Shown: positions 18,346 to 26,511 of the stretch, one piece after another
Position numbering within the stretch: the stretch's first letter is position 1
Layout of the letters: each line of letters begins with the position of its first letter
Assembly (NCBI GenBank): GCA_049841135.1
Contig: JASGHK010000002.1
Location: forward strand, 62,001-126,000
Length of the DNA: 64,000 bases
Direction: 5' to 3'
DNA from: JACRCT01 sp049841135
GTDB taxonomy: Bacteria > Myxococcota > Myxococcia > Myxococcales > UBA5297
Made by a program: the position numbers and the translations under genes
Notes under the pieces: generated by a model
Database searches by the model: none
What the model saw: only the letters and a program-made list of their open reading frames with translations
Told to the model about the DNA's origin: nothing

Positions 18346-19962
18346 ATGGACGAACGCATCGGCCAGCTGCTGCTGCAGGCTCACCGCATCCGCGAGCACC
18401 ACCTCGAAGAGGCGCTCCGCCGGCAGAGCGAGCGTGGCGGTCGCCTGGGCACGAACCTGGTGGAGGTGGGGGCGGTGACCCTGGAGGTGCTCTCCGCCGC
18501 CCTCGCCGCGCAGCGCCGGCTTCCGCTCGCGACCTTCGACGAGATCGAGCTGGCCTCGAGCGAGGCGCTCGCTCTGCTCCCCGCAAGCCAGGCGTCGCAG
18601 CTCATGGCCATCCCGCTCTCGGCTGGCGAAGCGGGAGTGGTGGTCGCGGTGGCCAGCCCCTGGGACCCCGCAATCGTCCAGGCGCTGGAGGCGGCCATCG
18701 GGCGGCCGCTGCGCCTGAAGGTGGCGCCGGAGCTGCGCATCTTCGACGCCCTCGAGAAGCTCTACCGGCTTCCGCACCCGCGCAGGGTGTCGGCCAAGGC
18801 GCGCCTGGACACGACTTCCTCGCCTGGGCCCATCCCCGGCCTCGAGCCCTTGGACGCGGCCCCGCCGCTTGCCGGCCCCTTCGACAGCGCATTGGCCTCG
18901 CCTCTCGATACGGGGGGCCTCGCCTCGACGGCCGTCGACGACTTCGCGGGCGACCTCCTCCTGGAGCCGACACCGACAGCAGCGGCGCCCGCGCTCCACG
19001 TCCCCGCCAATCCCGTCGCTCTCGGGCTCGCGAGCGCGTCCGATCCATTGGCCAGCATGTCCTGGGACCTTCCGGCGAGCCTGGCAGCGCCCGCGGCTCC
19101 GCCACAGACTCCTTGGGAGGCGCCCGCTCCAACGCCTCCAGCGCCGTCCGAGGTGCAGGAGGCGGCCGACATCGAGATCGACCTGGAGGAGACGGACGAG
19201 TTGCCCGCGCCAGTCTCGCCACTTCCTCCGCCAGCTCGGCCCGAAGCCCCGTCCTCGTCTGCTCAGCCTGCGTTCACGCCGCCCCCTCCACCGCGGCCCG
19301 CCGCGACACCAGACGCGGTGCAGAACCCTGCCATGCCCCCCACGTCCGCGGCGACGACGCCCCCTTCGCCCCCGCATTCGACGCTGGAGCTGGAGCGGGT
19401 CGAACCCCTGGCACCACCTGCCACCTCGGAGCCCGATCTGCTCGCGACCGCGTCCGTTGCCGAGGCCTGGGGCCCTCCTGCCGTGGAGCGGCGACCCGCC
19501 ACCAGCCTCTACATGGTCGAGGACGCCATCGCGCGCGCTTCGCGCACCGAGAAGGTGGTCGAGAGCCTGCTCTGGGGCTGCGAAGGCCGGTTCGAGGCCG
19601 CGGTCTTCTTCGTCCTCGATGGGAAGCGGGCGCGCGCCCGCGATGGCTTCGGCCCCAACGGCCCGGTGCCCTTCGACGACGGCTTCTCCATCGACTTGGC
19701 AGTCCCGTCCCTGTTCAGCTCGGCCGTCGACCGGCAGGGGTTCGTCATCGAGGTCCCTGTCTCCCAGCCGGAGCTCGCCCTGTGCGCGCGGATGGGCGTC
19801 AGCCCGCACGGCGTCTCGGTCGTCATCCCCTTCTCGATGCACGGCAGCTTCGTCAGCGCCCTGTGGGCGAGTTGCGGGTCGCTGGGCCAGCTCTCGTCGC
19901 TCGCCTCCGACGTGGAGCGGCTCAGCGAGCTCGGCGGGAGCGCCTTCGCCCGGCTCGGCTGA
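18346..19962 (+). CDS. MshEN (GspE N-terminal) domain protein with Pro-rich linker and GAF-like C-terminus
   Basis: 538 aa, ATG at 18346. Residues 4-27 and 34-57 carry the tandem MshEN motif, R-[LI]-G-x-x-L ... L-x-x-[AL]-L-x-x-Q, known in MshE/GspE-type ATPases to bind c-di-GMP; the first copy has His where Gly is usual. The GspE_N fold continues to about residue 150. About 220 residues of Pro/Ala-rich low-complexity linker follow. The last about 160 residues are a compact alpha/beta domain with a GAF-like look. There is no ATPase domain, so this is a probable c-di-GMP receptor rather than a motor. It converges with the FHA gene of the Tad-like block. Confidence 0.8.
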   Translation: MDERIGQLLLQAHRIREHHLEEALRRQSERGGRLGTNLVEVGAVTLEVLSAALAAQRRLPLATFDEIELASSEALALLPASQASQLMAIPLSAGEAGVVVAVASPWDPAIVQALEAAIGRPLRLKVAPELRIFDALEKLYRLPHPRRVSAKARLDTTSSPGPIPGLEPLDAAPPLAGPFDSALASPLDTGGLASTAVDDFAGDLLLEPTPTAAAPALHVPANPVALGLASASDPLASMSWDLPASLAAPAAPPQTPWEAPAPTPPAPSEVQEAADIEIDLEETDELPAPVSPLPPPARPEAPSSSAQPAFTPPPPPRPAATPDAVQNPAMPPTSAATTPPSPPHSTLELERVEPLAPPATSEPDLLATASVAEAWGPPAVERRPATSLYMVEDAIARASRTEKVVESLLWGCEGRFEAAVFFVLDGKRARARDGFGPNGPVPFDDGFSIDLAVPSLFSSAVDRQGFVIEVPVSQPELALCARMGVSPHGVSVVIPFSMHGSFVSALWASCGSLGQLSSLASDVERLSELGGSAFARLG

Positions 19963-19990
19963 CGGCGGAGCCCAGGGACCCGATATCCAC

Positions 19991-20017
19991 CGCCGCGCCC
20001 GAGCACTGGGCGCGGCG
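19991..20017. terminator. hairpin between convergent genes
   Basis: Perfect 10-bp inverted repeat CGCCGCGCCC / GGGCGCGGCG with a 7-nt loop, located 29 bp after one stop codon and 27 bp before the other. It is a likely bidirectional transcription terminator, although no T-tract follows. Confidence 0.6.
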
Positions 20018-20043
20018 TTCGCTTTCCCGCGGACGAACTGGAG

Positions 20044-22155
20044 CTACGGAGCCTCGGCGGGAGCAGGCTCCAGGTCCGGGCAGCCCTGCTTGCGGCCCTT
20101 CTCCAGCGCCTTCTTGTGGGTCGGGCTGTCGGGCGCGGTGATGGTCATCGCGAAGTAGACCGAGTCGCAGGTCGCGCCGTCGCCCAGCTTGCGGTTGGCC
20201 TCGCGCTCCATGCGGGCCATGTAGCCGGCCAGGTCGGTGTTCTTCGGGTTGAGCTTGTAGCCCTCGTAGACGTTGGCGAAGCACTTGTCGTAGTGCTCCT
20301 TGTTGAACTCGTCCTTCGCCATGTCGTAGTAGATCTTCGCGAGCTCGGCCTTCTGCTCTTTCACCAGCTCGCTCTCGAAGCCCGCCGGCATCAGCTTGGC
20401 GTCGGCCTCGAAGGCCTCCTTGAGGATGGCCTGGGCGTCCTTGGCGCGCCCCAGCCGGATCGACTCGGCGGCGGTGTTGACCTTTCCGTCGATGACGTCG
20501 AGCCACATGATCAGGTCGTTGTACTGGTCGCGCTCCTTGGGCGATGCGCGCGAGCGCTCGTTCTTGAGTGCGCTCGACTGCTGCTTGGGCCGGCCCATGT
20601 TGAAGTAGGTGACCATCACCTCCGCGACCTTGGCGTTGGGGTACTTGGCGCGGATGGCCGCCTCGGCCTTGATGCGCGGGTCGGTGCCCGCGTCGTCGTT
20701 GGTCAGCTTCTGGAACTTCGCGTACTCGGGCGGGCACTTGTACTCGCCCTTGCCCTTGCCGAGGTTCCTGGCCGCGTTCTGGAAGTACCGCACGGCCTCC
20801 TCGTCCGGGCCCTCGTCGCGGTTGCAGGTCAGCTCCAAGGCGCGCCGGCAGCTCTGGTCGTAGCCCATCTCGAAGAAGCCGCCGTTGACGTCACCCTTGC
20901 AGGCGCTCTTCTTCTTCTTCACCAGGATGCCGACGGCCTCGGTGAAGGAGGCCTTGGCGCGCGGGAAGACGGCGATGGCGTCCTTCTCGACCTTGACCAG
21001 GACCTTGAGCCCTTCCTCTTCCTGGCCGGTGGCGATGAGGCGCTTGGCGTCCTTGAGCAGCTTCTCGTTGTCGAGGTCCTTCTTGCAGGTCTTGAGCTTC
21101 TTGTTGGCGCCCAGGGTCGGGTCGGCGTCGTGGGCCTTGCTGCAGTACTTCACGCACTGCTCGATGTTGTACTCGCTCGACTCCGGGTCGGAGTAGGCCT
21201 GGCACTTGCCCATCAGCTTGCCGGCGCTGTCTTCCGGAGGCGGCTCGATGAGCGTCGTCTGCGAGCCCTTCTTCTTGCCCCCGCCACCGCTGACGATGGC
21301 CACCACCGCGATGACGAGCAGGACCGCCACGCCGCCGATGATGAAGACCGTCTTCTTCTTGCCGCCGCCGGCGCTCTTGGCGGCGCGGGGCGTCCCCGGG
21401 CCGGCGAAGGAGAGCTCGACCACGCCGAAGCGGACGACGTCGCCCGGCTCGATGGGCGCCTCGCTGACGCGGTCGCCGTTGAGGAAGGTGCCGTTGGCGC
21501 TGCCCAGGTCGCGCACCGAGAACTTCTGGCCGGTCTTCACGATCTCCGCGTGGCGGCGGCTGACCGAGTCGTCCTCGAGCATGATGTCGGCCGGCGGGAC
21601 ACGGCCGACGGTCAGCTTGGACTTGTCGAGCTGGAAGACCTGGCCTTGGAACGGGCCGGCCATGCCGCGCAACACCGGGCGCTGCTCGCGGGGCGGCGGC
21701 GCCTTGGCGATGGGGCGGGCGCGCACCGGCGCCTCGCCGGCCGCCATCATTCGGGTGGCGCGCTTGCCCGGGACACCTCCGCCACCGGCCGGAGGCCTGG
21801 CCAGCGCCACGGGCTGCTTCGCCGCCGGGCGCCCGCCGGCGGCCGGGATGCGCGCCGAGGTGGCCCGCTTCGCAGCCAGCTTGACGATGCAGCCGCCGAC
21901 GCCCACCTCCACTCCGGCCGCGACCTGGGTGGCCTCGCCGATGCGCTCGCCCCCGACGAGGACGCCGTTGGCGCTGCCCAGGTCCTCGACCCAGACCGCG
22001 CCGGCGTCGTCGACGAAGAAGCGGCAGTGCTTGCGGCTGACGCCCTGCTCGGAGAGGACGACGTCGTTGCCGGCCTCGCGGCCCACCGACAGCTCGGAGG
22101 AGAGCTCCATCCTCTGCTCTTGCCCGTCCGTGCCGCGGAAGATCAGGGTAGGCAT
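20044..22155 (-). CDS. double FHA-domain membrane protein with TPR-like C-terminus
   Basis: 703 aa, ATG at 22155. FHA domain 1 at about 4-90 (SVGREAGNDVVLSEQGVSRKHC, SANGVLV core) and FHA domain 2 at about 160-235 (TVGRVPPADIMLEDDSVSRRH, SANGTFLNG). FHA domains bind phosphothreonine, linking this protein to Ser/Thr kinases. A membrane helix follows near 268-288 (FIIGGVAVLLVIAVVAIVS), then a 400-residue extracytoplasmic region of helical repeats with scattered Cys. The gene starts 52 bp after the FHA-CpaF stop on the same strand, so it is probably part of the same operon and a regulated component of the secretion machine. Confidence 0.88.
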   Translation of the reverse strand: MPTLIFRGTDGQEQRMELSSELSVGREAGNDVVLSEQGVSRKHCRFFVDDAGAVWVEDLGSANGVLVGGERIGEATQVAAGVEVGVGGCIVKLAAKRATSARIPAAGGRPAAKQPVALARPPAGGGGVPGKRATRMMAAGEAPVRARPIAKAPPPREQRPVLRGMAGPFQGQVFQLDKSKLTVGRVPPADIMLEDDSVSRRHAEIVKTGQKFSVRDLGSANGTFLNGDRVSEAPIEPGDVVRFGVVELSFAGPGTPRAAKSAGGGKKKTVFIIGGVAVLLVIAVVAIVSGGGGKKKGSQTTLIEPPPEDSAGKLMGKCQAYSDPESSEYNIEQCVKYCSKAHDADPTLGANKKLKTCKKDLDNEKLLKDAKRLIATGQEEEGLKVLVKVEKDAIAVFPRAKASFTEAVGILVKKKKSACKGDVNGGFFEMGYDQSCRRALELTCNRDEGPDEEAVRYFQNAARNLGKGKGEYKCPPEYAKFQKLTNDDAGTDPRIKAEAAIRAKYPNAKVAEVMVTYFNMGRPKQQSSALKNERSRASPKERDQYNDLIMWLDVIDGKVNTAAESIRLGRAKDAQAILKEAFEADAKLMPAGFESELVKEQKAELAKIYYDMAKDEFNKEHYDKCFANVYEGYKLNPKNTDLAGYMARMEREANRKLGDGATCDSVYFAMTITAPDSPTHKKALEKGRKQGCPDLEPAPAEAP

Positions 22156-22207
22156 CGCGTCCTCACAGCTCCTTCGTGGTCGCCAACGTCCCCCCCCGTC
22201 CCAGCCA

Positions 22208-24085
22208 CTACTCCTCCCGGAAGATGTTCATGTTCACCGGGATCCCGCGGCGCTGCAGCTCGTCGTAGAACTTGGGCACGAAGCCAGTGGCCAAGAAGCG
22301 GCCGCGCACCTTGTTGTTCTCGTCGAAGCCTTCCTGCTTGAAGTTGAAGATGTCCTGCATGGTCACCACGTCGACCTCCATGCCGGAGATCTCGGTGATG
22401 TAGGCGATCTTGCGGGAGCCGTCCGAGAAGCGGGTCTGCTGGACGATGATGTTGACGGCGCTGGCGATCTGGTCGCGGATGGCCTTGAGCGGCAGCTCCA
22501 TGCCGGACATCATCACCATCGTCTCCATTCGGGCGATGGCGTCGCGCGGCGTGTTGGCGTGCAGGGTGGTCAGCGAGCCGTCGTGGCCGGTGTTCATGGC
22601 CTGGAGCATGTCCAGCGTCTCGCCGGAGCGGCACTCGCCGACGACGATGCGGTCGGGGCGCATACGCAGGCAGTTCTTGACCAGGTCGCGGATGGTGATC
22701 TGGCCCTTGCCTTCGAGGTTGGGCGGGCGGGACTCGAGCTGGATCCAGTGGTCCTGGCAGAGCTGGAGCTCGGCCGCGTCCTCGACGGTGACGATGCGCT
22801 CGTCCTCGGGGATGAAGTTGGAGACGATGTTCAGGGTGGTGGTCTTGCCCGAGCCGGTGCCGCCGGAGATGACGATGTTCTTGCGCGCCTTGACGCACAT
22901 CTCCAGGAACTCCGCCATCTGCGGAGTCACCGTCTTGTAGCGGATCAGGTCCTCGATCTTGAGCTTCTCGCGCTTGAACTTGCGGATGGTGATGCAGGGG
23001 CCCTTGAGCGAGAGCGGCGGGATGATGGCGTTGACGCGGCTGCCGTCCTTGAGCCGGGCGTCGACCAGGGGCGACGACTCGTCGATGCGGCGGCCGATGG
23101 GGGCCACGATGCGCTCGATGACCCCGAGGACCGCCTGGTTCGAGGAGAAGGTGCGCTCGGACAGCGTCAGCTTGCCCTTCTTCTCGATGTAGATCTGCAT
23201 CGAGTGGTTCACCATGATCTCGCTGATGTCGTCGTCAGCGAGGAACGCCTCGAGCGGCCCGAGCCCCAGGGCCTCGTTGAGGACGTCGGTGACCAACTGC
23301 TCGCGGTCCACCTCCTCGTCGAGCTCCCCGTCCACCTCCATCTGGTCGAGGATGTCGCGGATGGACTTCTCGGTACGGGTCCACAGCTCCTCGTCGCCGA
23401 GCTTGTCGATGTCCAGCCGGCGGAGGTCCATGTACTCGATGAGCCGGTCGTGGATCTCCTTCTGGAGCTGGTTGTAGCGGACGACCTTGGGGTCGAGCTT
23501 CCGCCCCGAGTCGCGCGCCTTCATGATGTTGCGCTTGGGCTTGCCGTCGTCCTTCGGGGCCGCGCGGACGGGCATGGGCGCGGGGCGGTTGGCGAGCGGG
23601 GCCGGGCGGTTGGCGCCACGGCGCGGCGGGGGCTCCTCCTCTTCCTCCTCGGGCGGGGCCTCCTCTTCCTCCTCGGGCGGCGGCTCCTCCTCCTCGTACT
23701 CCTCTTCCTCGGGAGGTGCCTCCTCCTCCTGCTGCTCCTCTTCCTCGGGGGGTGCTTCCTCTTCCTCGGGAGGCGCTTCCTCTTCGCCCGCGTCCTCGGA
23801 CGCGTTCACCGAGAGGATGTAGTCGCCGATGAAGATCTTGTCGGAGGGCTTGACCACCTGCGGGGCGCTGATGCGCTTGCCGTTGACGTAGGTCCCGTTG
23901 GTGGAGCGCAGGTCCAGGACGATGAACTTGCCGTCCTTGAAGACGATGCGGCTGTGGTGCTTGGAGACGTTGCCCTTGGCCAGGACGATGTCGTTGCCCT
24001 GAACGCGGCCGATGTTGACCTCGTTCTTGTCGTAGGCCTCGGTGCGGCTTCCCCCGCCCTTCTCCGCGATGACGACGTTGAACAT
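22208..24085 (-). CDS. cpaF: FHA-domain CpaF/TadA-type secretion ATPase
   Basis: 625 aa, ATG at 24085. FHA domain at 1-100 (NIGRVQGNDIVLAKGNVSKHH core), then a Glu/Pro-rich repeat (about 101-155), a basic linker, and a CpaF-type ATPase (about 200-625). Walker A GGTGSGKTT at 408-416, Walker B-type RIVVGECR at 479-486 and LTTLHAN at about 506. CpaF/TadA powers assembly of Tad pili and related filaments. An N-terminal FHA fused to the motor suggests phospho-dependent control. The secretin and prepilin peptidase genes lie upstream on the same strand; no pilin gene is visible in the window. Confidence 0.93.
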   Translation of the reverse strand: MFNVVIAEKGGGSRTEAYDKNEVNIGRVQGNDIVLAKGNVSKHHSRIVFKDGKFIVLDLRSTNGTYVNGKRISAPQVVKPSDKIFIGDYILSVNASEDAGEEEAPPEEEEAPPEEEEQQEEEAPPEEEEYEEEEPPPEEEEEAPPEEEEEEPPPRRGANRPAPLANRPAPMPVRAAPKDDGKPKRNIMKARDSGRKLDPKVVRYNQLQKEIHDRLIEYMDLRRLDIDKLGDEELWTRTEKSIRDILDQMEVDGELDEEVDREQLVTDVLNEALGLGPLEAFLADDDISEIMVNHSMQIYIEKKGKLTLSERTFSSNQAVLGVIERIVAPIGRRIDESSPLVDARLKDGSRVNAIIPPLSLKGPCITIRKFKREKLKIEDLIRYKTVTPQMAEFLEMCVKARKNIVISGGTGSGKTTTLNIVSNFIPEDERIVTVEDAAELQLCQDHWIQLESRPPNLEGKGQITIRDLVKNCLRMRPDRIVVGECRSGETLDMLQAMNTGHDGSLTTLHANTPRDAIARMETMVMMSGMELPLKAIRDQIASAVNIIVQQTRFSDGSRKIAYITEISGMEVDVVTMQDIFNFKQEGFDENNKVRGRFLATGFVPKFYDELQRRGIPVNMNIFREE

Positions 24086-24199
24086 GTGCGCTGTCTAGCC
24101 TCCGGCCGGCCGCCTCGAACCACCTGCCCCGACCCGGTGCCCGGACCCGTCCGGGCGGAGAGTTGGCAATCGGTCAACTGGCCGCGGCGGCCTCGCTCC

Positions 24200-24228
24200 A
24201 TTCTAGTGGAAGCGCCGCCCGCTGGGAA
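24200..24228 (-). promoter_or_regulatory. candidate sigma-70-type promoter of the FHA-CpaF gene
   Basis: On the minus strand, TTCCCA at 24228-24223 and TAGAAT at 24205-24200 are separated by 17 bp, about 115 bp upstream of the ATG at 24085. It lies after the terminator hairpin of the secretin gene. The -10 box is good and the -35 box is weak. Confidence 0.3.
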
Positions 24229-24283
24229 AGTGCCAAGAACCACGAAGGGTTGTGCCTGCTACAGGTCGACCCTGGAAACGGCA

Positions 24284-24316
24284 CCGGGACGCCCCCAGCC
24301 AAGGTGGGCGTCCCGG
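24284..24316 (-). terminator. hairpin downstream of the secretin gene
   Basis: Perfect 11-bp inverted repeat CCGGGACGCCC / GGGCGTCCCGG with an 11-nt loop, 28 bp downstream of the secretin stop codon. It probably ends or attenuates transcription between the secretin and FHA-CpaF genes. Confidence 0.6.
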
Positions 24317-24343
24317 CGGAACGGCCCTACGGCTCGACGGGCT

Positions 24344-25793
24344 TCAGTCGAAGATGCCGTAGGTGACTTCATCGCGGGCCTGCTTGTAGCGGGCCTTGAT
24401 GTCGTCGATGAGCTTGCGGATGCGCTCCGTGTCGGGGTTGACGATGCGGGGCGTCACGAAGATCACCAGCTCGCGCTTGCTGCCGGTGAACGTCCGGTTC
24501 TTGAAGAGCTCGCCGATGATGGGGATGTGGCCCAGGAGCGGGAACTTGGCGACGTTCTTGTCCTCGTCGTGCTCGAAGATGCCGCTCATCACGATGGTCT
24601 CGCCGTGGCGCACGGTGACGTTGGTCTTCACGCGGCGGGTGGCGAAGCCGGGGATGGAGAGGTTGGCGCCGGCGGTGATGGAGATGGACTTGTCGACCTT
24701 GGAGGCCTCCGCCTCGATTTCGGTCTGGATGTTGCCGTGGCGGTCGGCGGTCGGGCGGATGGAGAGCTTGACGCCGAACGGCTTGAACTCCACGGTGAAC
24801 ATGTTGTTGGTGATCATCGGGATGGGCAGCTCGCCGCCGGCCAGGAACTCGGCCTTCTCACCCGACGCGCAGACCAGCTTGGGCTGCGCCAGCAGGCGCC
24901 CGTAGCCGTCGTTGAAGATCATGCCGAACGCCCAGTCCGACTCCAGGTTGGCCGAGGCGTTGAAGGGCATCTGGGCCGGCATCTCGGAGGCGAAGTCCTT
25001 GGCGTAGGCGAAGCTCGCGCCACCCTTGCCCGAGAGGTCCAAGGGCCACTTGATGCCGATGGTGTCCTCGTTCTTGCGGCGGATCTCGACGAACTGGACC
25101 TCGGTGAGGACCATGCGCCGGATGCCGACCACGAGGAGGTTCTCGACGTGCTCGCCGATGGCCTTGGTGATGAGCTCGGCCTTCTGCAGGTCCTGCTGCG
25201 ACTCGACCGAGCCTTCCAGGAAGATGGTCGTCCCCACCACGTTGGCCTGGACGTTCTTGAGGCCGGCGCGCTGGAGCGCGGCGTTCAGGTTGTTGGCGAC
25301 CAGCTTCTTGGCGTTGGGCGCCACCTTCACGAAGCTCTTCACCTGGGTGTAGAGCGTCGAGATTCTGGTTGACGCGGTCCGCGTCCTCGGTGGTGTAGGC
25401 GTAGCCGTCGAGGTAGATGCGGTCGCCGACCATGCGCACCGTGATGCCTTCGCGGTCGCCGAGCAGCCGCTTGATCTCCTCGATGACCTCGTTCGGGTCC
25501 TTCTTGCGGACGCGGATGAGGTAGGAGAGGCGCGAGCCGTTGGACTTCCAGATGAGCAGCGTGGTGCCGCCCTCGGCCTGGCCGACGATCAGCACCTGGG
25601 TGGAGCCGAGCGGCTTGACGTCGGCGATGCTCGGGTCGCCGATGGCGATTCGCGCGATGCCGGGGACGTTGATGACCTTCTGGGTGCCGACGCCCAGCGA
25701 GATCGTCGAGGAGTCGTCCTGCGAGTAGGCCGGCGCGGCGACCATCACCACCAGGGCGACCGCGAGGGCACGGGACAAGAGGCGATAGGCCAT
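24344..25793 (-). CDS. cpaC: CpaC/RcpA-type secretin, interrupted by a frameshift
   Basis: ATG at 25793 is chosen over upstream in-frame ATGs because AAGGAG lies 6 bp before it. Signal peptide (cleavage after AYSQ), N0/pilus-accessory domain with the VGTQKVINVPGIARIAIGDP and VLIVGQAEGGTTLLIW signatures, a BON-like region, then the secretin core (FGVKLSIRPTAD, VTVRHGETIVMSGIF, PLLGHIPIIGELFK, ELVIFVTPRIV). This outer-membrane channel lets Tad-type filaments cross. One extra base at 25359-25365 breaks the frame between VNQ and the TLYTQVKSFV segment; removing it recreates GATC. Corrected length is about 482 aa. Confidence 0.92.
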
Positions 25794-25854
25794 CGACATC
25801 TCCTTGCGCATTCAGGAAGTACCGCGGTTTCGAAAACCCCTCATAACCAAGTGG

Positions 25855-26424
25855 CTACACCACCGCCGCAGACTGATTGAGCCAGTAGACCCCCCACACC
25901 GTCCCGACGGCGATTGCGACGCCGTAAGGGATGTAGGTCTTCTCGGGGGGAGCATCGTCAGGCTTGGCGATCTTCAGGAGTTGGAGTGCCTTGCGGCCCA
26001 TTCCGCCGAAGGTCTTGAGCGTCTTGCCTTTCCAGATGAGCACCACCACCGCTTCGATGCCGCCGACGATGGCGATGAAGAACAGGCAGGCTCCCACGGC
26101 CGGGAAGCCCAGGCCGGCGCCCACCGCGGCCGCGAGCTTGACGTCGCCCATTCCCATCCCGCCGCCAGGGAGCAAGCTGATGAGGAAGAGGGGGATGGCC
26201 CCCACCGCCATGCCCATCAAACCGCCGGCGAGCCCCGGGCCGCTGAGTGAACCGACGAGCGCGTCGGCCTTCAGCCCAGCTCCGACCCGCAGCAGCAGGC
26301 ACGCGAGAATCGCCGGGAAAGTCACGATGTTCAAGATCTTGCGGCTTCGGACATCGGTGACCACGGAGATGGCGAGCGCCACTCCCAGGACCACCCAAAT
26401 CGCGATTTGGATCTCACGCGTCAT
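25855..26424 (-). CDS. cpaA: CpaA-type prepilin peptidase (A24)
   Basis: 189 aa, ATG at 26424, five to six membrane helices. Catalytic aspartates of the A24 family are visible in SVVTDVRSRKILN and in GGMGMGDVKLAAAVG. It lacks the methyltransferase domain, as expected for the short CpaA/TadV type. It would cleave the leader of Flp-type pilins at the inner membrane. It is 61 bp upstream of the secretin gene on the same strand, consistent with a Tad operon. Confidence 0.92.
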   Translation of the reverse strand: MTREIQIAIWVVLGVALAISVVTDVRSRKILNIVTFPAILACLLLRVGAGLKADALVGSLSGPGLAGGLMGMAVGAIPLFLISLLPGGGMGMGDVKLAAAVGAGLGFPAVGACLFFIAIVGGIEAVVVLIWKGKTLKTFGGMGRKALQLLKIAKPDDAPPEKTYIPYGVAIAVGTVWGVYWLNQSAAVV

Positions 26425-26511
26425 CGCTTGGCCGATTGAGCGGCGAGTAGAGCAAATCGCCCTCTCCCGGTCAACGCTGGCGTCCGGTGAACGACAACGT
26501 CGAGACGCCGC

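Noticed and set aside
15181..19842. Long minus-strand open frame (1553 codons) spanning polA and the MshEN gene
   Set aside because: Only its middle (near 17930-18258) is real, as the N-terminus of DNA polymerase I. The rest is out-of-frame Arg/Gly/Ala-rich shadow.
23640..23790. Simple-sequence (GAG/CCT-type) tract as a possible repeat element
   Set aside because: It encodes the Glu/Pro-rich linker of the FHA-CpaF protein in frame, so it is coding low complexity rather than a separate element.
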